Assembly: GCF_001270495.1 (NCBI RefSeq)
Contig: NZ_LGUR01000206.1
Location: forward strand, 19,727 to 83,726
Direction: 5' to 3'
DNA length: 64,000 nucleotides
Source of the DNA: Streptomyces viridochromogenes
GTDB lineage: Bacteria > Actinomycetota > Actinomycetes > Streptomycetales > Streptomycetaceae
Positions 17,879 to 25,929 of the stretch are shown here, piece after piece. Below the pieces are notes generated by a model, which was not told the origin of the DNA, did not search any database, and was given only the letters and a program-made list of their open reading frames with translations. Both the position numbers and the translations under genes were made by a program. Each line of letters starts with the position of its first letter. Positions within the stretch are counted from its first letter, which is position 1.

Positions 17879-19204
17879 GTGAAGTCACCGCTCACGGGAT
17901 CGGACACCACCTACGACGTCCTCGGAATCGGCTTCGGGCCGTCAAATCTCGCCCTGGCCATAGCGATTGACGAACACAACGCGAAGCTTCCGGCGGACCG
18001 TCGGATCAACGCCCTTTTCCTGGAGCGCCAGTCGGGTTTCGGCTGGCACCGGGGCATGCTCATCGACGACGCCACGATGCAGGTGTCGTTTCTCAAGGAC
18101 CTTGTCACGCTGCGCGATCCGGCCAGCGACTTCAGCTTCCTGTGCTTCCTGCGGGAACGCGGCCGGCTGATCGACTTCCTGAACCAGAAGACCCTCTTCC
18201 CGCTCCGCGTGGAGTTCCACGAGTACTTCGAGTGGGCCGCCGAACGGGTACGGCATCTCGTGGCGTACGACCACGTCGTGACCGCCGTCGACCCCGTGCG
18301 CGACGACACGGGCACGGTGACGCACTTCGACGTGGTCTGCCGTGACCCGGAGCGTCCAGGCCGCACCGTCACCCGCCGGGCCCGCGACATCAGCGTGGCG
18401 GTCGGCCTGGAACCCCATGTGCCGCCCGGTGTGGAACTCTCCGAACGCGTCTGGCACAACAGCCAGTTACTGCCCCGCGTGACCCAACTCGCCACCGCCG
18501 GAGAGCCGGTGCGCCGCGCGGTCGTCCTCGGTGCCGGGCAGAGCGCCGCGGAGACCGTCGACTATCTGCACCGCTCGTTCCCCGAGGCCGAGGTCTGCGC
18601 GGTGTTCGCCAAGTACGGCTACACCCCGGCCGACGACAGCCCGTTCGCCAACCGCATCTTCGACCCGGAGGCGGTGGACGTGTACTTCGGTGCGCCGTCC
18701 GAGGTCAAACAGTCCCTGTTCGACTACCACCGCTCCACCAACTACTCCGTGGTCGACATGGAGTTGATCGAGGCCCTGTACGCCCAGGCGTACCGGGAGA
18801 AGGTCACCGGCCGGGAGCGACTGCGCTTCCTCAACGTCTCCCGCATCCGCGATGTCAGGCAACGCGGCGACGGCGCGCTCGACGTGTCGGTGGAGTTCCT
18901 GCCGACCGGGGAGCGGCAGACCCTCCAGGCCGATGTGCTCGTCCACGCCACCGGCTACCGTCCCCGTGACCTCTCCGCCCTGCTCGGCGAGGCGGCGAAG
19001 GTCTGTCTCCGGGACGACGGGGACGAGATCCGGGTCTCCCGTGACCACCGCGTGGAGACCGCGAACGACGTCACCGCGGGGATCTACCTCCAGGGCGGCA
19101 CCGAGCACACCCACGGACTCACCTCGACCCTGCTGTCCACCACCGCGATCCGGGCGGGGGAGATCCACCGCTCCCTGCTGGCCCGCCACGCGGCGTCCGT
19201 CTGA
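17879..19204 (+). CDS. L-ornithine N5-monooxygenase (CchB-like)
   Basis: The GTG at 17879 is preferred because GGGAGG lies ten bases upstream; an ATG at 17849 sits almost against the iron box and has no ribosome site. 441 residues. Motifs: GIGFGPSNLALAIA (FAD binding) near the N-terminus, VLGAGQSAAE (NADPH binding) mid-protein, and ATGYRP near the C-terminus, all typical of the lysine/ornithine N-hydroxylase family. The enzyme hydroxylates the ornithine side chain, the first step to the hydroxamate group. The product feeds the divergent formyltransferase and the hydroxyornithine-type A domain of the second NRPS. Confidence 0.94.
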   Translation: MKSPLTGSDTTYDVLGIGFGPSNLALAIAIDEHNAKLPADRRINALFLERQSGFGWHRGMLIDDATMQVSFLKDLVTLRDPASDFSFLCFLRERGRLIDFLNQKTLFPLRVEFHEYFEWAAERVRHLVAYDHVVTAVDPVRDDTGTVTHFDVVCRDPERPGRTVTRRARDISVAVGLEPHVPPGVELSERVWHNSQLLPRVTQLATAGEPVRRAVVLGAGQSAAETVDYLHRSFPEAEVCAVFAKYGYTPADDSPFANRIFDPEAVDVYFGAPSEVKQSLFDYHRSTNYSVVDMELIEALYAQAYREKVTGRERLRFLNVSRIRDVRQRGDGALDVSVEFLPTGERQTLQADVLVHATGYRPRDLSALLGEAAKVCLRDDGDEIRVSRDHRVETANDVTAGIYLQGGTEHTHGLTSTLLSTTAIRAGEIHRSLLARHAASV

Positions 19205-19251
19205 GCGGGTCGGGTCGAGCGGGTCCGGCCGAGCGCGTCCGGCCGAGTGGG
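19204..19251. repeat. Short GC-rich near-tandem repeat between convergent genes
   Basis: Units of the type GAGCGGGTCCGGCC / GAGCGCGTCCGGCC / GAGTGGGTC follow each other between the monooxygenase stop and the end of the convergent isochorismatase-like gene. The block could be replication slippage or part of a termination region; no clean hairpin is visible. Confidence 0.5.
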
Positions 19252-19899
19252 TCAGACCGCTTCGGCCGCGGGCACGGCGGGGTCGAACACCGTCACCACG
19301 TCATCGGTGGACGTCACCGCCCCGCACGTGTCCGCGATCCACTCGAGCGCGAACTCATGGCTCCCGGCCGACGCGTCGGCGACGGCGTCCGCGACGACGA
19401 AGGGCTCCAGGTCCTGCACCCAGGCGTCGGCCGCGGTCATCAGCACACCGACCCGGGCGAACAGGCCCGCTATCACGACCTGATCCCGCTTCAGGTCACG
19501 TAACCGGCCGCCCAGCCGGGTCCGGGCGAACGCGCTGTGCTTCCGGGCGGTGAGCACGGCGTCCCCGGTGCGCGGTTCGACCTGCTCGGCGAAGGCGTCG
19601 CCGTCCCGGTCGGCCGGCGGGCCGGACTGCCGCACGTACCGGGCGGGTCCGCGTTCCCCGGCGGGCACGGAGTGGATGACGGGCACGCCCGCGGTATGGG
19701 CGGCGCTCACCAACCGGCTTGCGTTCGCGAGGAGTTGGGGGACCGGGGCGCCTTCCTGATCCAGTACGCGCACGAACCGCCTCTGCAGGTTGAGCACCAC
19801 GAGCGCCGCCCGGCTCGGGTCGAGGGTCCACCCCGTGGTGTCGTCGGGCAGCATGGCGGGGGTCGGCATCACGTACGGGAAGATCGAGCCAGGCGTCAT
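19252..19899 (-). CDS. Isochorismatase-family protein, catalytically degenerate
   Basis: The ATG at 19899 has GAAGGG nine bases upstream and gives the normal family N-terminus; an in-frame ATG at 19938 falls in repeat-like sequence. 215 residues. The overall pattern is that of EntB/PhzD isochorismatases (YVMPTPAMLP, LDPSRAALVV, VADAVADAS), without the EntB carrier domain. The active-site signatures are lost: HDMQ is LNLQ (catalytic Asp to Asn), the TKWRYSAF segment is TARKHSAF (Lys to Ala), YAHIG is FARVG. No isochorismate synthase, DHB dehydrogenase or aryl-AMP ligase is seen in the window. An 18/19 iron box lies upstream. It may be a non-catalytic binding protein or a relic of an aryl-cap pathway. 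Confidence 0.8.
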   Translation of the reverse strand: MTPGSIFPYVMPTPAMLPDDTTGWTLDPSRAALVVLNLQRRFVRVLDQEGAPVPQLLANASRLVSAAHTAGVPVIHSVPAGERGPARYVRQSGPPADRDGDAFAEQVEPRTGDAVLTARKHSAFARTRLGGRLRDLKRDQVVIAGLFARVGVLMTAADAWVQDLEPFVVADAVADASAGSHEFALEWIADTCGAVTSTDDVVTVFDPAVPAAEAV

Positions 19900-19923
19900 C
19901 TCGGGTTGCCCTTCGGTGAGTCG

Positions 19924-19954
19924 GGGCTGCATCGACATGCGGCTCCGCCGCGTC
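19924..19954. repeat. Partial interspersed repeat in the leader of the isochorismatase-like gene
   Basis: GGGGCTG, then CGACAT, then GCGGCTCCGCCGCGT resemble the core of the repeat embedded in the first NRPS gene (about 1585-1615). It lies between the iron box and the preferred start codon and would form a GCGG/CCGC hairpin in the 5' untranslated leader. Confidence 0.5.
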
Positions 19955-19959
19955 CCTGT

Positions 19960-19978
19960 TTAGGTTAGCCTCACCTAA
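19960..19978 (-). promoter_or_regulatory. Near-perfect iron box for the isochorismatase-like gene
   Basis: TTAGGTTAGCCTCACCTAA matches the consensus TTAGGTTAGSCTAACCTAA at 18 of 19 positions, the best of the three boxes in this cluster. It is 61 bp upstream of the ATG at 19899. The neighbour on the other side ends here, so the box can only serve the isochorismatase-like gene. Confidence 0.88.
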
Positions 19979-20020
19979 GTTCGATGTCTTGTCGATGACC
20001 GGTGAACCGGTGAACTCCGG

Positions 20021-21856
20021 TCACCCCAGGGCGCGGTCCAGGTTGAAGGCCGCACTGATGAGGGCGAGATGTGTGAACGCCTGAGGGAAGTTGCCCTGTT
20101 GCTCGCCGGTGTGACTGATCTCCTCGGCGTACAGGCCCAGATGGTTGGCGTACGTCAGCATCTTCTCGAAGGCCAGCCGCGCCTCGTCGACCCGCCCCGC
20201 GCGGACCATGGCCTCGACGTACCAGAACGAGCAGATGGAGAACGTGCCCTCGTCCCCGCGCAGTCCGTCGGGGCTCTCCTGCGGGTCGTAGCGGTAGACC
20301 AGCGAGTCGGACACCAGGTCCTGGGTGAGGGCGTCCAGCGTGGACAGCCACTTGGGGTCGGTCGGCGCGATGAACTTCGTCAGCGGCATCATCAGCACGG
20401 CCGCGTCCAGTACGTCGCCGTCCTCGTGCTGGACGAAGGCCTGACGCCGCTCGGACCAGCCCCGGCTCATGATCCGCCGGTAGATCGTGTCCCGGCACGC
20501 CTGCCAGCGCGGCAGATCGGCGGGCAGCCCGCGCCGGTTGGCCATGCGGATGCCCCGCTCGATCGCCACCCAGCACATAAGCCGCGAGTACAGGAAGTTC
20601 TTGCGTCCGCCGCGGGTCTCCCAGACGCCCTCGTCGGGCTGGTCCCAGTGCTCGCACACCCAGTCCACCAGCGCGCACACGTCGTCCCACTGGTCGCTGG
20701 AGATCGGCCGCGCCCACTTGTCGTAGAGGTAGATCGAGTCGACCAGCGCGCCGTAGATGTCCAGCTGGAGCTGATGGGCGGCGGCGTTTCCGACGCGCAC
20801 CGGGGCGGAGCCGCGGTGTCCCTCCAGATGGTCGAGTTCGCGCTCGGGCAGGTCGGCGCGGCCGTCGATGCCGTACATGATCTGCAGTGGTCCGGTGGGG
20901 CTGCCGTCGCCCCGGCTGACGTGCTCGGTCAGGAAGTTCATGAACGCCTCGGCCTCACCCGTGAAGCCCAGCCGCAGCATCGCGTACACACAGAAGGCGG
21001 CGTCGCGCACCCACACATAGCGGTAGTCCCAGTTGCGTTCGCCGCCGAGCTGCTCGGGCAGGCTCGTCGTCGGCGCGGCCACGATCGCGCCGGTGGGCGC
21101 GTAGGTCAGCAGCTTCAGGGTGAGGGCGGAGCGGTGCACCATCTCCCGCCAGCGGCCCCGGTACTTGGAGGCGGACAGCCACTGCCGCCAGTACGCCACC
21201 GTGCTGTTGAACTGTTCCTCGGCCTCGGTCCGCGCGCACCGGCGCAGGGTGACGTCTGCGCCGAGCTGGTCCAGCGCGAACACCGCCGACTCGCCCTGGG
21301 CGAGCTTGAAGTCGGCGCACACGTCCGGCCCGTCGACCTCCAGCGGCATGGTCGAGGTCAGCCCCAGCGACAGCTTCTCCGACTCGAACACCGCGACGTC
21401 GCCCACCATGCGGACGGTGTGCGGCCGGGTGCCGTAGTCGAAGCGCGGCGCGACCCGCGTACGGAACGGGATCGACCCGCGGACGCACACCACACGCCGG
21501 ATCAGCCGGTGCCGTTCGGAATCGGCCGAGCTGCCGTCCACCGGCATGAAGTCCTGCACCTCGCCGACGCCGTCCTCGGTGAAGAACCTGGTGATCAGGA
21601 CGTTCGTGTCGGGAAAGTAGAACTGCTTGGTCCTGGCCGGCACCGCCGCCGCCAGCTCGAAGCACCCGCCCCGCTCCGTGTCCAGGATGGCCGCGAAGAC
21701 GCTCGGGGCGTCGAAGGCCGGGCAGCAGTACCAGTCGATCGTGCCGTCCGTCCCCACCAGGGCCACACTGCGCAGATCGCCGATCAGCCCGTGCTCGGCG
21801 ATGGGCAGATAGCGCGACGCCGTGAGGGCGTCCGTCGCGCTGGGGGTAGTGCTCAT
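20021..21856 (-). CDS. GH15 family glucoamylase/trehalase-like protein
   Basis: 611 residues from an ATG preceded by GGGAGG. The N-terminus (IAEHGLIGDLRSVALVGTDG) and the segment WDYRYVWVRDAAF mark the cytoplasmic GH15 family. Candidate catalytic glutamates are in EGVWETRGG and in DEGTFSICSFW, as in bacterial GH15 enzymes. Substrates in the family include trehalose and alpha-glucans; which applies here cannot be read from the sequence. No signal peptide is visible, so it acts inside the cell. Gene order gives no clear link to the siderophore cluster. Confidence 0.88.
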   Translation of the reverse strand: MSTTPSATDALTASRYLPIAEHGLIGDLRSVALVGTDGTIDWYCCPAFDAPSVFAAILDTERGGCFELAAAVPARTKQFYFPDTNVLITRFFTEDGVGEVQDFMPVDGSSADSERHRLIRRVVCVRGSIPFRTRVAPRFDYGTRPHTVRMVGDVAVFESEKLSLGLTSTMPLEVDGPDVCADFKLAQGESAVFALDQLGADVTLRRCARTEAEEQFNSTVAYWRQWLSASKYRGRWREMVHRSALTLKLLTYAPTGAIVAAPTTSLPEQLGGERNWDYRYVWVRDAAFCVYAMLRLGFTGEAEAFMNFLTEHVSRGDGSPTGPLQIMYGIDGRADLPERELDHLEGHRGSAPVRVGNAAAHQLQLDIYGALVDSIYLYDKWARPISSDQWDDVCALVDWVCEHWDQPDEGVWETRGGRKNFLYSRLMCWVAIERGIRMANRRGLPADLPRWQACRDTIYRRIMSRGWSERRQAFVQHEDGDVLDAAVLMMPLTKFIAPTDPKWLSTLDALTQDLVSDSLVYRYDPQESPDGLRGDEGTFSICSFWYVEAMVRAGRVDEARLAFEKMLTYANHLGLYAEEISHTGEQQGNFPQAFTHLALISAAFNLDRALG

Positions 21857-21964
21857 CGCAGCCTCCCTGGCCCGTCGTCGCCCTGGCCCGCCGTGCGCCT
21901 CGCTCCCAGCGTAGGTGGAATCGGGCGGGCGAGTGCCGGGATCAGGGTCACGGACCGTGCGGGC

Positions 21965-22744
21965 TCAGACCGCGATGACCCGCAGACCCGCCTCCTCGAA
22001 GGACCGTACGGTGTCGGTGTCGGCCGCCGTGTCCGTGACCAGGGTGTCCACCGTGTCGGCCGCGCAGATCCGGGCGAACGCCCGCTGCCCCAGCTTGCTG
22101 GAGTCGGCGGCCACGACCACCCGCTCGGCGCGCTCGCACAGCAGCCGGTTGATCGCCGCCTCCGCCTCGTCGTGCGCGGCGGCACCGTGGGTGACGTCGA
22201 AGGCGACGACGCCGAGGACCGCCACGTCGATCGTGATCTGGGACAGCACCCCGTCCGCGAGCGGCCCGATCAGCTCGTACGACTGCGGGCGCGCGACCCC
22301 GCCGGTGACCACGATCTTGAACTGCGGGCGGACGGCCAGCTCATTGGCGATGTTGAGCGCGTTGGTGACGACGGTCAGCGCGGGCGTCCCGGACGTCAGA
22401 TCGCCGCGCGTCGCCAGGGCGCGCGCCACCTCGGTGGTCGTCGTCCCGCCGGTCAGCCCGACCGCCTCCCCGGGCGCGATGAGGCCGGCCACCGCCTTGG
22501 CGATGCGCTGCTTCTCAGAGGCGTGCCGGGCCGTCTTGTAGCGCAGTGGCAGTTCGTACGACACCCCGTGCACGACCGCGCCGCCCCGCGTGCGGACGAG
22601 CATCTGCTGCTCGGCGAGCTGGTCGAAGTCGCGACGGATCGTGGCGGCCGAGACCTCCAGCTCGGCGGCCGCCTCCTCGACGTCCAGCCGGCCCCGCTCC
22701 ACGAGCAGCTCCAGAAGCGCCTTCCAACGGGCGTCGCGCGACAT
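21965..22744 (-). CDS. DeoR-family transcriptional regulator
   Basis: 259 residues from an ATG preceded by GGAGGG. The N-terminal winged helix contains LDVEEAAAELEVSAATIRRDF, and the C-terminal DeoR sensor domain has the phosphosugar-binding signature LTGGTTTTEVA and the phrase VVVAADSSKLG. It is divergent from a SIS-domain isomerase and class II aldolase, so it is the likely repressor of that pair, released by a phosphosugar. The gap to the isomerase gene carries a perfect short palindrome. Confidence 0.9.
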   Translation of the reverse strand: MSRDARWKALLELLVERGRLDVEEAAAELEVSAATIRRDFDQLAEQQMLVRTRGGAVVHGVSYELPLRYKTARHASEKQRIAKAVAGLIAPGEAVGLTGGTTTTEVARALATRGDLTSGTPALTVVTNALNIANELAVRPQFKIVVTGGVARPQSYELIGPLADGVLSQITIDVAVLGVVAFDVTHGAAAHDEAEAAINRLLCERAERVVVAADSSKLGQRAFARICAADTVDTLVTDTAADTDTVRSFEEAGLRVIAV

Positions 22745-22856
22745 CCGCCCTCCATTCCTCGACCATTCCCCGATCTCCGGCGACCTTAGCGCACCCTTCT
22801 CACCCGCAATGCTTGATTCTGCTCGAAAACTAGCGATATCTTGCAAGAATAATCAC

Positions 22857-22873
22857 GAGCATCCGTGATGCTC
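22857..22873. promoter_or_regulatory. Palindrome between divergent DeoR regulator and isomerase genes
   Basis: GAGCATC-CGT-GATGCTC is a perfect inverted repeat (7-bp arms, 3-bp spacer), 25 bp before the isomerase start, in an unusually AT-rich intergenic stretch. It is a plausible operator for the neighbouring DeoR regulator. No binding consensus is claimed. Confidence 0.5.
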
Positions 22874-22897
22874 ATCGGGAGCCCGAAGGGTGGCGGC

Positions 22898-23779
22898 ATG
22901 ACGCATGTCGAGGACGAGCTCAACAGCCAACCCGCGTGCTGGACACGCGCCGCGGCCGAGGCGACCGGCCTGAGCGGGGCACTGCCGGAACCGGGGGAGC
23001 GGGTCGCGGTCGTCGGCTGCGGGACGTCGTACTTCATGGCGCAGTCGTTCGCCGCGCTGCGCGAGGGATCGGGGCGGGGTGAGACGGACGCCTTCGCCGC
23101 GTCGGAGTTCCCGCACGGACGCCGGTACGACCGTGTCCTCGCCCTCACCCGTTCCGGTACGACGACCGAAGTCCTCGATCTCCTGGGCGAGTTGAAGGGG
23201 CGGACGCGTACCACGGCGATCACCGCCGACCCGGACACACCCGTCATGACGGTCGCCGACGAGGTCGCCGTCCTCGACTACGCGGACGAACGGTCCGTCG
23301 TGCAGACCCGGTTCGCGACCACCGCCCTCACCCTGCTCCGCGCCCACCTGGGACTGCACACCGACGCGGTCGTGGCCGACGCCCGCACCGCACTCGGCAC
23401 GGATCTGCCCGAAGGACTCGTGGAGTGCGGCCAGTTCACCTTCCTCGGCCGTGGCTGGACCGTGGGGCTGGCCAACGAGGCCGGGCTGAAGATGCGCGAG
23501 GCGTCGCTGTCCTGGACCGAGGCATACCCGGCCATGGAGTACCGGCACGGCCCGATCAGCATCACCACGAGCGGCTCCGCCACCTGGATGTTCGGCGAGG
23601 CACCCCAGGGGCTGGCCGAACAGGTCCGCGCCACCGGCGGACTGTGGATCGAGGGCCGCCTCGACCCCCTCGCCGAACTGGTCCGCGCCCAGCGGCTCGC
23701 GGTCGCCGTGGCCGCCGCCCGCGGCCTCGACCCGGACCGGCCGCGCCACCTCACCCGCTCGGTGATCCTCGCCCCCTGA
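22898..23779 (+). CDS. SIS-domain sugar isomerase/deaminase-like protein (AgaS/GlmS type)
   Basis: 293 residues; the ATG at 22898 is preceded by GAAGGGTGG, while upstream ATGs lie within the palindrome region. Two SIS-type segments are visible: VVGCGTSYFMAQSFAAL with LTRSGTTTEVLDLLG, and a second lobe with FLGRGWTVGLANEAGLKMRE and MEYRHGP. Such proteins isomerise or deaminate amino-sugar phosphates. The aldolase 28 bp downstream suggests catabolism to triose phosphates, as in Aga/Gat-type pathways. A kinase for the intermediate is absent from the pair. Confidence 0.88.
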   Translation: MTHVEDELNSQPACWTRAAAEATGLSGALPEPGERVAVVGCGTSYFMAQSFAALREGSGRGETDAFAASEFPHGRRYDRVLALTRSGTTTEVLDLLGELKGRTRTTAITADPDTPVMTVADEVAVLDYADERSVVQTRFATTALTLLRAHLGLHTDAVVADARTALGTDLPEGLVECGQFTFLGRGWTVGLANEAGLKMREASLSWTEAYPAMEYRHGPISITTSGSATWMFGEAPQGLAEQVRATGGLWIEGRLDPLAELVRAQRLAVAVAAARGLDPDRPRHLTRSVILAP

Positions 23780-23807
23780 AACCCAGGATTCCCGGAAGGA
23801 ACAGGCC

Positions 23808-24677
23808 GTGCCCCTTGTCACCACCGGCGAACTCGTCACCCGGGCCGCCACAGCTCACTCCGCCGTCGCCGCGTTCAACATCATCACGCTCGAGCACGTC
23901 GAGGCGGTCATCGCCGGTGCGGAGTCGGTGCGTTCACCCGTGGTCCTCCAAGTCAGCGAGAACGCCGTCAAGTTCCGCTACGGACGGCTCCTCCCGCTGG
24001 CCCGCGCCGCCGTCACCGCCGCCGAGCGCGCGGCCGTCCCGGTCGCGCTGCACCTCGACCACATCCAGAGCGACAGCCTTCTGCGCCAGGCGCCGGAGGC
24101 CGGGTTCAGCTCCGTGATGTACGACGCGTCCCGCCTGCCGTACGCCGAGAACCTCGCCGCGACGAAGGCGGCCACCGACTGGGCGCACGCTCAGGGCCTC
24201 TGGATCGAGGCGGAGTTGGGAGAGGTCGCCGGCAAGGACGGCAAGCAGCCGCTGGACGCCCATGCGCCCGGCGCGCGTACCGACCCCGCCGAGGCCCGCG
24301 CCTTCGTCACCGACTCCGGCGTGGACGCGCTGGCCGTCGCCATCGGCAGCGTCCACGCGATGACCACCCGCACCGCCACGCTCGACCACGACCTCCTCAA
24401 ACGCCTCACCGCCACGCTCGACGTGCCCCTGGTCCTGCACGGCTCCTCCGGCGTACCGGACGACGAACTGACCACCGCGATCGCGGGCGGCATCGCCAAG
24501 GTCAACGTCGGCACTGCCCTCAACCAGGCCATGACCGGCGCGATCAGGGAGTTCCTCGCCGCCCACCCCGAGGCCGTGGATTCCCGGAAGTACCTGAGCG
24601 TCGGGCGGGAGGCGATGGTGCGGACGGTGGCGGACATCCTCCGGACCGTCGCCCACCCGGCCGCCGCCACGCCATGA
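23808..24677 (+). CDS. Class II fructose/tagatose-bisphosphate aldolase (GatY/KbaY/Fba type)
   Basis: 289 residues from a GTG with GGAAGGAA six bases upstream. Class II features: LHLDHI (zinc ligand and catalytic Asp region), EAELGEVAGKDG, LVLHGSSGVPD with a zinc histidine, and KVNVGTALN for phosphate binding. It cleaves a ketose-1,6-bisphosphate (fructose or tagatose) to two triose phosphates. It forms an operon with the SIS protein and is probably controlled by the divergent DeoR regulator. The exact sugar is not readable from sequence. Confidence 0.9.
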   Translation: MPLVTTGELVTRAATAHSAVAAFNIITLEHVEAVIAGAESVRSPVVLQVSENAVKFRYGRLLPLARAAVTAAERAAVPVALHLDHIQSDSLLRQAPEAGFSSVMYDASRLPYAENLAATKAATDWAHAQGLWIEAELGEVAGKDGKQPLDAHAPGARTDPAEARAFVTDSGVDALAVAIGSVHAMTTRTATLDHDLLKRLTATLDVPLVLHGSSGVPDDELTTAIAGGIAKVNVGTALNQAMTGAIREFLAAHPEAVDSRKYLSVGREAMVRTVADILRTVAHPAAATP

Positions 24678-24708
24678 CAGCCACTTCTCGACGGCTACTT
24701 CTTCACGG

Positions 24709-25854
24709 CTACTTCTTCACGGCCTTCAGCACCACGAACTTCGAGTCACTCGCGACCAGTTGACTGTTGCCGAACAGCCGCCGCAGCTTCACGTGGTAGC
24801 CGAGATGCCGGTTGCCGATCACCCACAGCTCACCGCCCGGCCGGAGCGCGCGCCGGGCCCCCGTGAACATCCGCCAGGCCGTCGCGTCGGTCGTCGCCTG
24901 GTGGGAGTGGAAGGGCGGGTTGTTGAGCACGAGGTCCACACTCCCGGCCGGCACCCCCGCCAGCCCGTCCCCGACCCGGAACTCGGCGTGCCCCGGCACC
25001 CCGTTCGCCTTGTACGTCGCCTCCGCCGAAGCCACGGCCTGGAAGGACTCGTCCACGAACAGCACCTCGGCCTCCGGGTCGGCCAGCGCCACCGCCGTAC
25101 CGACGACGCCGTTGCCGCACCCCAGGTCCACCACCCGCCGGGGTCCCTTGCCACCGGGCAGATGCCCCAGGAAGAACCGCGTACCGATGTCGAGCCGGTC
25201 GGCACAGAAGACGCCCGCGTGATTGACGACCGTGCGCCCCGAGACCGCACCGATGCCGTTCGGGAGGTCGTAGGCGTACGGCCAGGGGTTCTCGGGGGGC
25301 TCCACGGACGGCTCCGGCGTGCAGAAGATCAGCCGGGCCTTCTTCTCGGCGAGCGAGGTGCGGGTCGGGCCGAGGATCCGCTCGAACAGCTGGAGCGTCG
25401 AGGTGTGGATCTCCTTCACCATCCCGGTGCCGACCACCACCGTGCCCTCGTGCACCGCGGGCGCCAGCCGCAGCAGCTGGTCCTCCAGCAGCGCCAGGCT
25501 CTTCGGCACCCGCACGAGCAGCACGTCGATGCGCTCCGGCGGCACGTCCTGCGTGGTGAGCAGGGGAACGGTGCCGGGTTCGGCGCCGCGCCGGGCGAGG
25601 TTGGCGCGGGTCGCCTCCTGCGCCAGGTAGGAATCCGTGATCTGCAGCGGCCCGTGCGCCGCGAGCGCCGTGACCAGGGCGCCCCAGCGGTCACCGACGA
25701 CCACGACCGTGCCGGACAGCGGGACCTCCCGCTCCGCCAGGTGCCTCAGGAGGTACTCGTCGGAGGCGTCCCACGCGCGCAGCCTGTCGCGGGGGTCCTC
25801 GGGGAAACGGGTCAGTGCGAGCTCGCCCCAGGGCGTCGTCATACGGTCGTTCAT
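24709..25854 (-). CDS. RlmG/RsmC-like guanine-N2 rRNA methyltransferase
   Basis: 381 residues. The C-terminal half has the SAM motif VVDLGCGNGVVGTAVA and the catalytic NPPF motif (LVLNNPPFHS) of guanine-N2 methyltransferases. The N-terminal half is a degenerate duplicate of the fold, as in RlmG (23S G1835) and RsmC. The two starts (25854 and 25842) are not distinguished by a clear ribosome site. The last codons (KAVKK) lie in a small duplication: CTTCTTCACGGCTA is repeated at 24691-24722. Confidence 0.86.
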   Translation of the reverse strand: MNDRMTTPWGELALTRFPEDPRDRLRAWDASDEYLLRHLAEREVPLSGTVVVVGDRWGALVTALAAHGPLQITDSYLAQEATRANLARRGAEPGTVPLLTTQDVPPERIDVLLVRVPKSLALLEDQLLRLAPAVHEGTVVVGTGMVKEIHTSTLQLFERILGPTRTSLAEKKARLIFCTPEPSVEPPENPWPYAYDLPNGIGAVSGRTVVNHAGVFCADRLDIGTRFFLGHLPGGKGPRRVVDLGCGNGVVGTAVALADPEAEVLFVDESFQAVASAEATYKANGVPGHAEFRVGDGLAGVPAGSVDLVLNNPPFHSHQATTDATAWRMFTGARRALRPGGELWVIGNRHLGYHVKLRRLFGNSQLVASDSKFVVLKAVKK

Positions 25855-25929
25855 CGTGCGTCAAGGCTAAGCGACCCCGGGCCCGCCGGCCGAGCCGCAG
25901 CTCACGGCCCGTGAGGGAGGATGGGAGGC

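Noticed and set aside
20069..22789. 906-residue plus-strand frame opposite the GH15 and DeoR genes
   Set aside because: It spans two good minus-strand genes and their gap and shows no recognisable domain.
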